A model generated the notes under the pieces. That model saw nothing but the letters and a program-made list of their open reading frames with translations, did no database searches and had not been told where the DNA came from. Positions 23,983-32,755 of a stretch of DNA of 64,000 nucleotides are shown here, piece after piece (the first letter of the stretch is position 1; every line of letters begins with the position of its first letter). A program made the translations under genes and the position numbers. Source of the stretch: DATCHW01 sp036508135 (GTDB lineage: Bacteria; Bacteroidota; Ignavibacteria; Tepidaquicellales; Tepidaquicellaceae); assembly GCA_036508135.1 (NCBI GenBank), contig DATCHW010000259.1, forward strand, positions 124,001-188,000, written 5' to 3'.

Positions 23983-25857
23983 ATGGATAAAAGATCTATT
24001 CTTGGTTTTGTCTTGATAGGTGTAATATTAATCGGATGGTTAATATATTCTAACTATTTACAGAAACAAAAACCAATAGTTACTCAGCAAACTCAACAGA
24101 CTCAGCAGACGCAGCAAAAACCAGATACTCTAAAAACACAAAAGGATACAACTAAGGTTAATATTACGATTCGTAATGATTCTCTTGATAAAAAAAATAC
24201 GACTGATGCTTTCGGCTCGATCTTTTACAAGAACACAATTCAATATGATACATCCGTAAGCAAGAAAATAGGTGAGAAAATTATAACAGTAGAAAATAAA
24301 AAAGTTACGATTGAATTTACAAATCTTGGAGGTTGTCCCAGGACTTATACAATGAAAGATTATAAAACCTGGGACCACAAACCTTTACAACTTATTGATT
24401 GGAAAAAAGGTAAAGAGCTACACTTAATATTTACAACTAAAGATGGACGAACAATAAATACCAAAGATTTAATTTTCAATTCTTCTTACCTTCCGAATGA
24501 AAAAGTTAATATAGAAAACATAAATGATTTTAAACTTAAATATGAACTTTTTGTTTCAGAAGACAGCACACAAAAAATTGTAAAAACATATTATTTCAAA
24601 TCAGACTCCTATGAATTTGATGTTGATTACGAATTAGTAAATTCCGATAAATTTATTTCAGATTCAAAATATCAGATAGTTTGGGAAACAACCCTAAACC
24701 CCACTGAATACCGAAGCGATGAAGAAGCAGGTTTTGCCGAAGCATTTGCATATATGGGGGGGGAATTAAAAACGAAGGATGCATCAGAATTTGGTCAAGA
24801 TCCTAAACCGGATGATTTAAACGGAGTAACTGATTATGTTAATTCAAGAATTAAATATTTCGGAATCTATTTGATTCCTTCAGATAAAAATAAGGGGGAT
24901 GGTGCATATCTTCTCGGATATAAAGAAAAATTACCTGATGCAGGATTGAAAAAGCATTATTCAATTGGTTTAAAGATGAATATCAAAAATGATAAACTTG
25001 ATAAAGCAACGATAAGAATCCTGCTTGCACCTATGGATTATAAGATATTGAAATCATATGATGCTGACCTTGAAAAATCTATGCGCTTCCCGCTGGATTT
25101 TATTGTAAGACCCATAGCACAATATTTTATTTTACCATTTTTCTCGTTTCTTCATTCATTCATTCCGAATTATGGTATTGTTATAATAGTTTTTGCATTA
25201 GCTCTTAAAATTCTGCTCAATCCTTTAACGAAAAAGCAGACGGATTCTATGCGGAAGATGTCCGGTTTAAATCCAAAGATGAAAGCTATAAGGGAGAAAT
25301 ATAAAGATGACTCCACAAAGGCAAATCAGCAGATAATGAAACTTTATAAGGAAGAAGGAATTAATCCTGCGGCAGGATGTCTGCCCATGTTACTGCAGTT
25401 ACCTATTCTTTATGCACTATTCGGAGTATTCCGCTCGACGATTGAATTAAGACAAACACCATTTTTTGGATGGATAACGGACCTTGCAGCACCGGATGTT
25501 GTTTTCACGCTGCCTTTCAAAATTCCATTATTCGGAATAGACCAGGTTGCAGGACTTGCGACATTGATGGGTATTACGATGATAATCCAGCAAAGGATGA
25601 CAAATACCGATCCTAAGCAGAAAGCAATGGTTTATCTTATGCCGATTATGTTTACATTTATTTTTTATAGTTTCCCATCCGGATTAAATCTATATTATTT
25701 TATGTTTAATGTATTTTCTATTGCCCAGCAGATTTATAATACTAAATTTAAACCGGCTCCGCCACCGGAAGCTCCCAAAAAATCAAATAAAAAATCATTC
25801 TTTCAAAAGGTCGAAGAATTCACAAAGAGCAGGAACCCCAATTACAGACGGAAATGA
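23983..25857 (+). CDS. yidC: Membrane protein insertase YidC
   Basis: A 624-residue insertase with an N-terminal membrane anchor (about 5-24), a Gln/Thr-rich linker, a large periplasmic beta domain (about 80-350), and a C-terminal core of five helices. The core includes YGIVIIVFALALKILLNPLT, the cytoplasmic loop MRKMSGLNPKMKAIREKY, and EGINPAAGCLPMLLQLPILY. This is the long Gram-negative form. Eight consecutive G occur at 24756-24763 inside the periplasmic domain and encode MGG. The TTG-started glycosyltransferase follows after 11 bases. Confidence 0.96.
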   Translation: MDKRSILGFVLIGVILIGWLIYSNYLQKQKPIVTQQTQQTQQTQQKPDTLKTQKDTTKVNITIRNDSLDKKNTTDAFGSIFYKNTIQYDTSVSKKIGEKIITVENKKVTIEFTNLGGCPRTYTMKDYKTWDHKPLQLIDWKKGKELHLIFTTKDGRTINTKDLIFNSSYLPNEKVNIENINDFKLKYELFVSEDSTQKIVKTYYFKSDSYEFDVDYELVNSDKFISDSKYQIVWETTLNPTEYRSDEEAGFAEAFAYMGGELKTKDASEFGQDPKPDDLNGVTDYVNSRIKYFGIYLIPSDKNKGDGAYLLGYKEKLPDAGLKKHYSIGLKMNIKNDKLDKATIRILLAPMDYKILKSYDADLEKSMRFPLDFIVRPIAQYFILPFFSFLHSFIPNYGIVIIVFALALKILLNPLTKKQTDSMRKMSGLNPKMKAIREKYKDDSTKANQQIMKLYKEEGINPAAGCLPMLLQLPILYALFGVFRSTIELRQTPFFGWITDLAAPDVVFTLPFKIPLFGIDQVAGLATLMGITMIIQQRMTNTDPKQKAMVYLMPIMFTFIFYSFPSGLNLYYFMFNVFSIAQQIYNTKFKPAPPPEAPKKSNKKSFFQKVEEFTKSRNPNYRRK

Positions 25858-25868
25858 AAATTTTCTGA

Positions 25869-26843
25869 TTGAGCAAAAAGAATTTAAATAAAGTATTAAT
25901 AATTCAAATAGGGAGAGTCGGAGATATGATACTCACGACTCCCCTGATTCATTTAATGAAAGAGCAATATCCCGATTGGAATATTTCAATTTTATCCTCA
26001 CTATCGAATTATCCAATAGTTAAGTATTCGAAAGATATTAATAAAATTTTAATTTTCAGAAAAAATATTTTCAGACTATTCTTTCTTGTTCTTAAGTTTC
26101 GAATTGAAAATTATGATATTTGGATTGACGGTAAATTAGAATATTCGAGAACTTCAGCTCTTTTATTAAAATTTGCAAACCCAAAAAAATCTTACGGGTA
26201 TAACACGGGAAAGAGATTATTTGATAACGATTTGATTCAGTATAAACAAGGAAATCATTATATTGATTTAAATCTTAGTGCTCTCCGGTGTTTAAATGGT
26301 TTTAATTATAATTTAACAAATATCAGACCAATTATTGATTTACCGACTGATTATCCGGTAAAGAATATTAACGTTCCGGAAAATAAATTTATAGTAATAT
26401 TAAATATTTCTGCAGGTCAGGAATCAAGAATCTGGCAAAAAGAAAAATGGGTGTATTTAATGAATGCGATTAATCAAGAATCAGATTGTTATTTTATTAT
26501 TCACAGTATGTTTAGGGAGAAGGAAATAACAGATTATATTGAATCAAATTATCAAAAAAATAATTTTAAATGTTATAATGACAGAACTATTGATTTAATC
26601 GGATATATATCAATAATAAAAAGTTCAAATCTCATCATAACACCCGATACAGCAGCAATTCATTGCGCTTCAGCTTTTAATATTCCGGTTATCGGCTTAT
26701 ACCCTGATGTGAAATGGAATTATGAAAGATTTACTCCATTATCAACAAAGAGCATTGTAGTTTTTTCAAAAAATGCTGATAATGTTTTCGATATAGAGCC
26801 TGAAGAAGTATATAAAAAATATCAAGAGATAATAAAATTATAA
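25869..26843 (+). CDS. Glycosyltransferase family 9 (heptosyltransferase-like)
   Basis: A 324-residue protein starting at TTG (25869), giving LNKVLIIQIGRVGDMILTTP, the N-terminal loop typical of LPS heptosyltransferases. The C-terminal half has ITPDTAAIHCASAFNIPVIG, the donor-binding D-T/S-G/A-x-x-H region. These enzymes add ADP-heptose or related sugars to lipid A core. The exact sugar is not readable. A second family member lies at 35319-36299. It is the last gene of the plus-strand run and is followed by a hairpin terminator. Confidence 0.88.
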   Translation: MSKKNLNKVLIIQIGRVGDMILTTPLIHLMKEQYPDWNISILSSLSNYPIVKYSKDINKILIFRKNIFRLFFLVLKFRIENYDIWIDGKLEYSRTSALLLKFANPKKSYGYNTGKRLFDNDLIQYKQGNHYIDLNLSALRCLNGFNYNLTNIRPIIDLPTDYPVKNINVPENKFIVILNISAGQESRIWQKEKWVYLMNAINQESDCYFIIHSMFREKEITDYIESNYQKNNFKCYNDRTIDLIGYISIIKSSNLIITPDTAAIHCASAFNIPVIGLYPDVKWNYERFTPLSTKSIVVFSKNADNVFDIEPEEVYKKYQEIIKL

Positions 26844-26846
26844 AAA

Positions 26847-26870
26847 ACAGGTTACATGAACCTGTCTTTT
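26847..26870. terminator. Bidirectional hairpin terminator
   Basis: ACAGGTT (26847-26853), a short loop, and AACCTGT (26859-26865) form a stem followed by CTTTT on the plus strand. A run of A precedes it, which gives a T-run on the minus strand. It lies between the convergent glycosyltransferase gene and ssrA and probably ends both transcripts. Confidence 0.8.
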
Positions 26871-26887
26871 GAATTTGATTAAACTTG

Positions 26888-27249
26888 TGGAAATGCCGAG
26901 AGTCGAACTCGGGTCCAAAAAGAAGACCACTGAAACTTCTACATATATATTCTATTTTATTTCTCATAAATCCTTAAAAACAGACAAACTCGGGATTTAC
27001 CAGTTTAAATTAGTTTTGCACAAAAGACTTAAACGGATCTTTCATACTATCTCATCTGCCTGCGCGTACTGCTATCCGGTGAGAAAAGACGCTGCAGTAA
27101 GCGGGTTGCCTTTAATTAGGCAGCCATAGCATAGTTATATGCTGTGTTGTTGTTTGCGTTTATTGTTTTTCAGCCTTTTTAAAGTGGTGACTGAGAGCAC
27201 TATATGCAGTTCCAACCATCTTTCAATCTGTCGAAACCGTTGCATTCCC
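26888..27249 (-). ncRNA. ssrA: Transfer-messenger RNA (tmRNA)
   Basis: Read on the minus strand the RNA begins GGGAATGCAACGGTTTCGACAG, which contains the GGTTTCGACAG word of tmRNA, and ends with a T-arm (ACCCGAGTTCGACTCTCGGC... ) and GCATTTCC. The eight 5' bases pair with the eight 3' bases with one G-U. The tag frame at 27116-27157 starts at GCA and encodes ANNNTAYNYAMAA before TAA, with the usual AA end recognised by proteases. The 3' CCA is not encoded (the sequence continues A-CAA). It rescues stalled ribosomes together with SmpB, whose gene is at 40234-40683. Its 5' end is only ten bases past the stop of the DUF3098 gene. Confidence 0.95.
27116..27157 (-). other. tmRNA tag-peptide reading frame
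   Basis: Fourteen codons, GCA to TAA, encode ANNNTAYNYAMAA. The C-terminal YAMAA resembles the YALAA of most tags. The TAA stop and the downstream sequence are placed as in other one-piece tmRNAs. Confidence 0.85.
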
Positions 27250-27258
27250 AAAGAACAA

Positions 27259-27591
27259 TCAGTTTGTTTTAATGTTTGAAGAAACCTTTGAATTGCTCGT
27301 GATTCCTTCAAAATTCTGAGGTACTGATTCCTCACTCTTCTTAAACAATTTACCTTTGTACAAAATTCCAACGGGTATAAATACACAATAACCAAGCACT
27401 AACAATATAGGGGCTATCACGGTTGGTCCGAAACCATTGACTGATTTTTCGGACATAAATATGTATCCTATAATTATCAGCAGAACACCAATTATGATTA
27501 TTGAGTAATTTAATTTAGTAAGTGCCAGATTGAAATGTTCAGCTTTTACTTTTCTTGATTTAGAGAATTTTGTGTTAACAGCTTTTGCCAT
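27259..27591 (-). CDS. DUF3098-like small membrane protein
   Basis: A 110-residue protein with two membrane segments (about 30-47 and 58-78), separated by GYIFMSEKSVNGFGPTVIAP. The pattern LNYSIIIIGVLLIIIGY, then APILLVLGY fits DUF3098 proteins of Bacteroidota, which are commonly linked to cell-division genes. Here its neighbours are an M20 peptidase upstream (3-base gap) and ssrA downstream. The last 30 residues are a polar tail. The function is unknown. Confidence 0.7.
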   Translation of the reverse strand: MAKAVNTKFSKSRKVKAEHFNLALTKLNYSIIIIGVLLIIIGYIFMSEKSVNGFGPTVIAPILLVLGYCVFIPVGILYKGKLFKKSEESVPQNFEGITSNSKVSSNIKTN

Positions 27592-27594
27592 ATA

Positions 27595-28974
27595 TTATTT
27601 ATTAATTTTTGATAATTCATTTAGATAATAAGAAATACTTAAGATTCCCCTGTGAAAATTATTAAGATTAAGATGTTCATCGGGTGAATGAGCATTTTCA
27701 TTTGGCAGTCCGAATCCGAGTAAAATAGTATCAGCACCTAATAATTCCTTGAAATTATTAACAATAGGAATCGAACCTCCTTCTTTCATGAAGACAGGTT
27801 CTTTACCGTATCCTTCTCTAAGTGCTTTCACGGCTGCCTTAATAGCAGGAGTATCTATAGGAGTAACAGAACCCTTAGCACTATGTAATGCAGTTACGTT
27901 TACATTTACTGACTTTGGTGCTATTTTATTTACATAATTTATAAAAAGTTTTTCAATTTTACCGGGGTCCTGATTAGGAACCAGTCTCATAGAGATTTTT
28001 GCACCAGACTTTGAAGGTAAAACAGTTTTAGCACCTGCTCCTTGAAAACCACCCCAAATTCCGTTGCAGTCGAGGGTTGGTCTCGCTGTTTTTCTTTCTT
28101 CTGTTGTATATCCTTCTTCACCGAATAGTTCTTTAACATCCAGTTCATCCATAAAAGCTTTTTCATCAAAAGGAAGGCGTTTAAACTCTTCTCTTTCTTT
28201 AGAAGACAGGTCAACTACATCATCGTAAAATCCATCTATTAATATTTTACCTTTCTCATTTTTCAACCCGGCTATTATGTGAGATAAAGCGTTTATGGGA
28301 TTATCTACTGCCCCGCCAAATGAACCTGAATGTAAATCCTTATTTGGACCAGTGACTTCAATTTCCATATAAGCAAGACCTCTCAATCCATAGCATATTG
28401 AAGGCAGTTCATCGGTGTACATAGAAGTATCCGAAATAACTACATAATCACATTTTAGTAATTCTTTCTTGTCGTTTAAAAATTTATCCAAGCTCGGGCT
28501 TCCAATTTCCTCTTCACCCTCTATCATTAATTTTACATTTACAGGCAGAGCACCTTGTGTTTTCATAAAAGCTTCTATACTCTTGAAATGGATAAACACC
28601 TGACCTTTATCGTCTGTTGTTCCTCTTGCATAGATAATATTATTTTTGATAACAGGTTCAAAAGGAGGATTTGTCCAAAATTCAAGCGGATCAATAGGCT
28701 GTACATCATAATGTCCATAAATTAAAATTGTTGGTTTATCAATACCGGCATTAAGCCAATCTCCATAAACGACAGGGTGACCATCTGTATTAAAAATTTT
28801 GATATTTTCGAGTCCTGCTTTTTTCATATTATCCCTCACCCATTCGGCACATTTCACCATATCATGTTTATTTTCAGGATTATTGCTTATAGAAGGAATT
28901 CTCAAAAACTCTATCAGCTCATTTACAAAATTTTCTTTATTATTTTCAATATAATTTATAACTTCTTTCATCAA
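27595..28974 (-). CDS. M20 family dipeptidase/metallopeptidase
   Basis: A 459-residue zinc peptidase of the M20 family. Metal-binding and catalytic residues are visible in ILIYGHYDVQP, IYARGTTDDKGQ, IEGEEEIGSP, YVVISDTSMYTDELP and NENAHSPDEHL. Length and motif spacing match the M20A/F dipeptidases that act on short peptides in the cytoplasm; there is no signal peptide. It lies 3 bases upstream of the DUF3098 gene and probably forms a short operon with it. The substrate is not predictable. Confidence 0.9.
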   Translation of the reverse strand: MMKEVINYIENNKENFVNELIEFLRIPSISNNPENKHDMVKCAEWVRDNMKKAGLENIKIFNTDGHPVVYGDWLNAGIDKPTILIYGHYDVQPIDPLEFWTNPPFEPVIKNNIIYARGTTDDKGQVFIHFKSIEAFMKTQGALPVNVKLMIEGEEEIGSPSLDKFLNDKKELLKCDYVVISDTSMYTDELPSICYGLRGLAYMEIEVTGPNKDLHSGSFGGAVDNPINALSHIIAGLKNEKGKILIDGFYDDVVDLSSKEREEFKRLPFDEKAFMDELDVKELFGEEGYTTEERKTARPTLDCNGIWGGFQGAGAKTVLPSKSGAKISMRLVPNQDPGKIEKLFINYVNKIAPKSVNVNVTALHSAKGSVTPIDTPAIKAAVKALREGYGKEPVFMKEGGSIPIVNNFKELLGADTILLGFGLPNENAHSPDEHLNLNNFHRGILSISYYLNELSKINK

Positions 28975-28980
28975 TATAAT

Positions 28981-30411
28981 TTATTTTTGCAATGATTTTA
29001 AATCTCTTTGTGCTTCTTCATTATTTGGATCTAATTCAAGGCATTTTGTATATGCTGCAATCGCTTCGGTATTTTTCTGTAATCCGACATATGATTTACC
29101 TAACCACAAATAAGTGAAAGGGAATGAATTATTAAGTTTAATTGATTCCTGAAATTTCGCTACAGCATCATCATATTTTTTCAAGTAAAAATTACTAATT
29201 CCCTGATATAAATAACCTGTGAATTGATCAAAACCTTTCTGGAAAGCAATATCCATAGTAATAATGCTCTTATCATATTCCTCGTGATCAAATTGGGAAA
29301 TTGCATATTCGTAATAAATATTTGCATTCGAACTATCTAAAGATATTGATTTATTGTAATTCTTGTAAGCATCATCAAAATTCTTAATTTTAGAATAAGC
29401 TCCTGCAATATTCGAATAATCAACAGCTTCCATTTCTTTTTCCGGAATTTTCCCAAAAAGTTCAATTGCTTTTGAGTAATCTTTCTTCTCAATATAACTT
29501 AATGCTGAATACCTGTTTGCGGGAGCGAAATTAGGAAATACTTTGAGAACTGCATCAAACATACCAATTGCTTCATCATATTTCTTTTGCTTGTAGAAGG
29601 TTCTTCCATAATTAAAATCACCTTCGGGAGAACCAGGAACCAATTTTGTATATGTTTTAAATTTATCAGCTGCTGCAGAATAATCCCCGTTAAAATATAA
29701 TAACTTTCCAAATTCCAGATAAGAATCTGCGAAATTGGGGTCAGATTCGGTAGCAGATTGATATGCTTTTATCGCTTCATCATATTTTGCCTGAATAAAT
29801 AATATCTGACCCAGTCCGAAATATGCCTGAGCAGAATTTTTTTTAATTTTAATAGCATCATTATAATATTTAATAGCAATATCATAAGCTCCTCTAATAT
29901 TGTATGCATCACCTAAACCGACATAGACTTCAGGATTTTCTTTGCTATAAGTGGTTGCAAGAGTGAGTACTTTTATCGCATCATCAATTTTTCCCTCAAG
30001 AGAGAAATTTTTTGCCTGTGAAATCATGACAGAAATATTTTCCGGTTCTACACTCAATGCTTTTCTGAACTGTGAATTTGCTTCTATATATTTCTTTTGT
30101 GAGCTGTACAATTCACCTAAACCTTTAAGAGCTCCAATTCCTTCGTCATCATCCTTTAACGCAATTTTAAAGAACTTTTCAGCTTCATCTATTGAGCCGG
30201 TTTTGAACAATGAATAACCGTAATAGTAATTAGGTTCATAATTATTATTATCTTTTACGATGTTTTTCAGAATATCTCTTGCTTCAACATAATCGCCCTT
30301 TTTAATGAGGTTAACAGCTTTTTCCAGATTATCCTGAGCATAAGAATTGATAACAAATGAAAAGACTGCTATTAAAATTAAAACTGAATATTTTCTTAAT
30401 TTAGTATTCAT
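28981..30411 (-). CDS. Secreted TPR-repeat protein
   Basis: A 476-residue protein with a signal peptide (first ~26 residues, ending in NSYAQ). About twelve consecutive tetratricopeptide units of 34 residues follow, for example ISVMISQAKNFSLEGKIDDA and AQAYFGLGQILFIQAKYDEA. It is the last gene of the TonB, 92-residue protein, PstS-like, TPR operon, 18 bases after the PstS-like gene. In Bacteroidota this gene group usually belongs to envelope energy-transduction or assembly systems. No enzymatic domain is seen, so it is probably a periplasmic scaffold. Confidence 0.85.
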   Translation of the reverse strand: MNTKLRKYSVLILIAVFSFVINSYAQDNLEKAVNLIKKGDYVEARDILKNIVKDNNNYEPNYYYGYSLFKTGSIDEAEKFFKIALKDDDEGIGALKGLGELYSSQKKYIEANSQFRKALSVEPENISVMISQAKNFSLEGKIDDAIKVLTLATTYSKENPEVYVGLGDAYNIRGAYDIAIKYYNDAIKIKKNSAQAYFGLGQILFIQAKYDEAIKAYQSATESDPNFADSYLEFGKLLYFNGDYSAAADKFKTYTKLVPGSPEGDFNYGRTFYKQKKYDEAIGMFDAVLKVFPNFAPANRYSALSYIEKKDYSKAIELFGKIPEKEMEAVDYSNIAGAYSKIKNFDDAYKNYNKSISLDSSNANIYYEYAISQFDHEEYDKSIITMDIAFQKGFDQFTGYLYQGISNFYLKKYDDAVAKFQESIKLNNSFPFTYLWLGKSYVGLQKNTEAIAAYTKCLELDPNNEEAQRDLKSLQK

Positions 30412-30429
30412 AATATGGTTTCCTTTATA

Positions 30430-31452
30430 TTAATTTAATTGTATTACTCTAACCGGTTGCGTAAGAGGAACAAGCCCATTTTCGAGAATAATGGATTGAC
30501 CTTTTGTTTTTATTAAAAAACTAATAAATGCCGTATTAATTCGCGAAATCAAGTCAGTACAATATAAATACACGCTTCTTATATACGGATAAGTTTTTTG
30601 ATAAACTAATCCCTGATGAAGTTGTCTGAATTCATCCTTTTTACCGTTTGCAAATATTCTGGAAATCCGTAACGGTTTAATCGAGGGATCAAGACTATCC
30701 TGATTCCCTTTTGAAAGCCAACTCAAGTTTGAAATTCCAATCGCATTTTTATTTTTACGAATCATATCTAACATTTGAGCACTTGTAGAACAAATTTGAG
30801 CAGTTTTCGAGTATTCCAATGCTCCAAGAATTGAATCTTTTACGAAATCATACGTGCCTGAATTTTGTCTTTGGATAAACAATTTAAATTTATTATCTGA
30901 TCCTTTCATTTTATCTATTACAGCCTTATTTTGTTCTTCAGGATCTTTTCCGCCTTCGAGTGTTACTTTCAATTCCGACCACTCTTTATACTCTCCTGAA
31001 AAAATCTTTTTCAAATCTTCAGAAGTAACTCTTTCAACAGGATTCTCAGGATTAACTATGAAAGCTAATGCATCCGTTGCTAAAACATATTTTCTTATGT
31101 CCTGATTATTCTGTTTGATAAAATCTTCTTCTTCTTTGGATAATATTCTCGTAACCATACATAACGATGCTTTTCCATTAACCAGATCAGCAATGCAATT
31201 TTTAGTCGGTGAATAATATGTATAAATTTTTCTTTCAGGCTGAAGTCTTTCGTAATCACCGGAAATAATTGTCATAAGCGGCTGCAAATTTTCATCAACA
31301 GCAATTGTATCAACAGGGTTAGGGTTTTGTGTGATAGTTTCTTTTTTCCTGGATAAGAAATCACAACTTTGGAAAAACAAGAAAGAGAATAAAACTGAAT
31401 ATAAAAGAATTCTTGAAAATTGAATGTTATATTTGTTGTTTGACGTTTTCAT
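30430..31452 (-). CDS. PstS-like phosphate-type substrate-binding lipoprotein
   Basis: About 340 residues. The preferred start is the ATG at 31452, which follows AAAAGG and opens the signal peptide of a lipoprotein ending in the lipobox FFQSC. An upstream ATG at 31476 would add eight residues and increase overlap with the preceding gene. The mature part matches PBP-like (PstS) proteins: TDALAFIVNPENPVERVTSE, then LKKIFSGEYKEWSEL, and RQNSGTYDFVKDSILG. No pstCAB genes are near; instead it sits in a TonB operon. Such orphan PstS-like proteins are frequent in Bacteroidota TonB operons and may not bind phosphate for import. Confidence 0.85.
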   Translation of the reverse strand: MKTSNNKYNIQFSRILLYSVLFSFLFFQSCDFLSRKKETITQNPNPVDTIAVDENLQPLMTIISGDYERLQPERKIYTYYSPTKNCIADLVNGKASLCMVTRILSKEEEDFIKQNNQDIRKYVLATDALAFIVNPENPVERVTSEDLKKIFSGEYKEWSELKVTLEGGKDPEEQNKAVIDKMKGSDNKFKLFIQRQNSGTYDFVKDSILGALEYSKTAQICSTSAQMLDMIRKNKNAIGISNLSWLSKGNQDSLDPSIKPLRISRIFANGKKDEFRQLHQGLVYQKTYPYIRSVYLYCTDLISRINTAFISFLIKTKGQSIILENGLVPLTQPVRVIQLN

Positions 31453-31705
31453 TTTTTTCCTTTTGCTTTTTTGCATTCATGATAATTTCTTCCTGAGCAA
31501 TTTTCAATTTTTCTATTTTTTCTTCCTGCTTTAAAAGGCGTTGTTTACTGATTACATTCATGAACCTATATACTGAATAAGCTATCATGATAATCCCAAA
31601 AACGACAGTTGCCGACGAATTCTGGCCTGGCATAAGCAGTACAAAAACCCCGGCAACAAAAACTATTACAGACGTAAAAACGTTAATAATAATTACAGTT
31701 TTCAA
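31427..31705 (-). CDS. Small membrane protein with cytoplasmic coiled coil
   Basis: A 92-residue protein with two hydrophobic helices (about 4-24 and 32-48), then a charged coiled-coil tail (KQRLLKQEEKIEKLKIAQEE). I do not recognise the family. It lies 21 bases after the tonB stop and overlaps the start of the PstS-like gene, so it is translated within the same operon. Confidence 0.65.
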   Translation of the reverse strand: MKTVIIINVFTSVIVFVAGVFVLLMPGQNSSATVVFGIIMIAYSVYRFMNVISKQRLLKQEEKIEKLKIAQEEIIMNAKKQKEKNENVKQQI

Positions 31706-31726
31706 AGAATCACTCTCGAATATAGA

Positions 31727-32605
31727 TTAAGGATTCTCTTCTTTCTTCTTATCGCCTTCTTCAGTATCTTTTTTGAATTTACCTGTTAAAGTAAAGCTAA
31801 ACGGTACAGTGACCCAGCAGCTAACGGCTTTACCATTTTGAAGTGCAGGAGTGAACTGCAGACTCATCACTTTATCCCTTACCTCATCGCTGAACACATC
31901 CGGTCCGCTTATGCTTCCAACTCTTTCTACGCCTCCATCCGGTCCAACGAGAACTTTTACAGTTACCTTACCTTCAATACCCGAAGATTTAGCAATTTCA
32001 GGATATCTCATTGATCCCCTGACCTGGGAAAGATTTACCGCAACGGGAGCTTTTTCTACTTCGAAAGTCTGATAAACTTTCTTTTCAGTCTTTATTTCTT
32101 TATCTTTTTTTACTTCAGATTCAATCTTATCTTTATCAGTTGTTTTTAATTCTCCCGAGAATTCTTTATTCGGGTCTGCATTAATATCACCTTCCGAAGA
32201 AACAACAGTTTTAATTTTGTCCAATTCAGCTTGTGTTTTGAATTTAGTCGTATCAGCTCTTTCTTTAGCAACCGGTTCAGGGACTAAAGCAGCATCATCC
32301 TTTAATGCAGTTACCTTTTCGGTGTTTACATCAGGCGGCGGTGCGTTTTCATCATCCTTATTTTCTGTGTTTTGATTCTGTAATTCGACAGAAGTCAAAC
32401 CACCTGTCCTAACAGGTTTATTCTTATCTACAATAATTATTGAAACTCCATAACTTGCTATACCACTTGTAAAAAGAGCAAATGTAAGCATTAAAGAAAT
32501 TATAAGAAATTTCTTGTAAGATTTCAAAAGTTCCGGAGCACCGTACTTCATTTTCTGAAGGAAAGGTTCTTCGTATGTTTCGATATTTTGATTTTCAGTT
32601 GACAT
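31727..32605 (-). CDS. tonB: Energy transducer TonB
   Basis: A 292-residue protein: short cytoplasmic N-terminus, one membrane helix at about 31-55 (FLIISLMLTFALFTSGIASY), a long acidic/lysine-rich periplasmic spacer, and a C-terminal TonB domain (about 190-275) with MRYPEIAKSSGIEGKVTVKV and VMSLQFTPALQNGKAV. It couples the proton-motive force to outer-membrane receptors. exbB and exbD are not in the window. The start is preceded by AAGGAGG, an unusually strong ribosome-binding site here. It is the first gene of a four-gene operon. Confidence 0.92.
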   Translation of the reverse strand: MSTENQNIETYEEPFLQKMKYGAPELLKSYKKFLIISLMLTFALFTSGIASYGVSIIIVDKNKPVRTGGLTSVELQNQNTENKDDENAPPPDVNTEKVTALKDDAALVPEPVAKERADTTKFKTQAELDKIKTVVSSEGDINADPNKEFSGELKTTDKDKIESEVKKDKEIKTEKKVYQTFEVEKAPVAVNLSQVRGSMRYPEIAKSSGIEGKVTVKVLVGPDGGVERVGSISGPDVFSDEVRDKVMSLQFTPALQNGKAVSCWVTVPFSFTLTGKFKKDTEEGDKKKEENP

Positions 32606-32610
32606 TGCAA

Positions 32611-32617
32611 CCTCCTT
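32611..32617 (-). promoter_or_regulatory. Strong Shine-Dalgarno AAGGAGG before tonB
   Basis: AAGGAGG is followed by TTGCA and the tonB ATG. Most genes in the window lack a recognisable Shine-Dalgarno sequence, so this one stands out and fixes the start. Confidence 0.8.
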
Positions 32618-32755
32618 GTTTTATTATTTAAGCTTCTACTTTTATATACTTATTAAATTGTCTTTTGTTCCTTAATTTCAGGCAAATATAAGAAAATTTA
32701 CCTATAGTTTATATGAAAAATAAAATTTTTATTATTTTGAAAGAACATATAAAAT

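Noticed and set aside
26869..27129. Open frames of ~86 codons on both strands over 26869-27395
   Set aside because: They lie across the tmRNA gene and contain its tRNA-like end and tag region; none has a protein signature.
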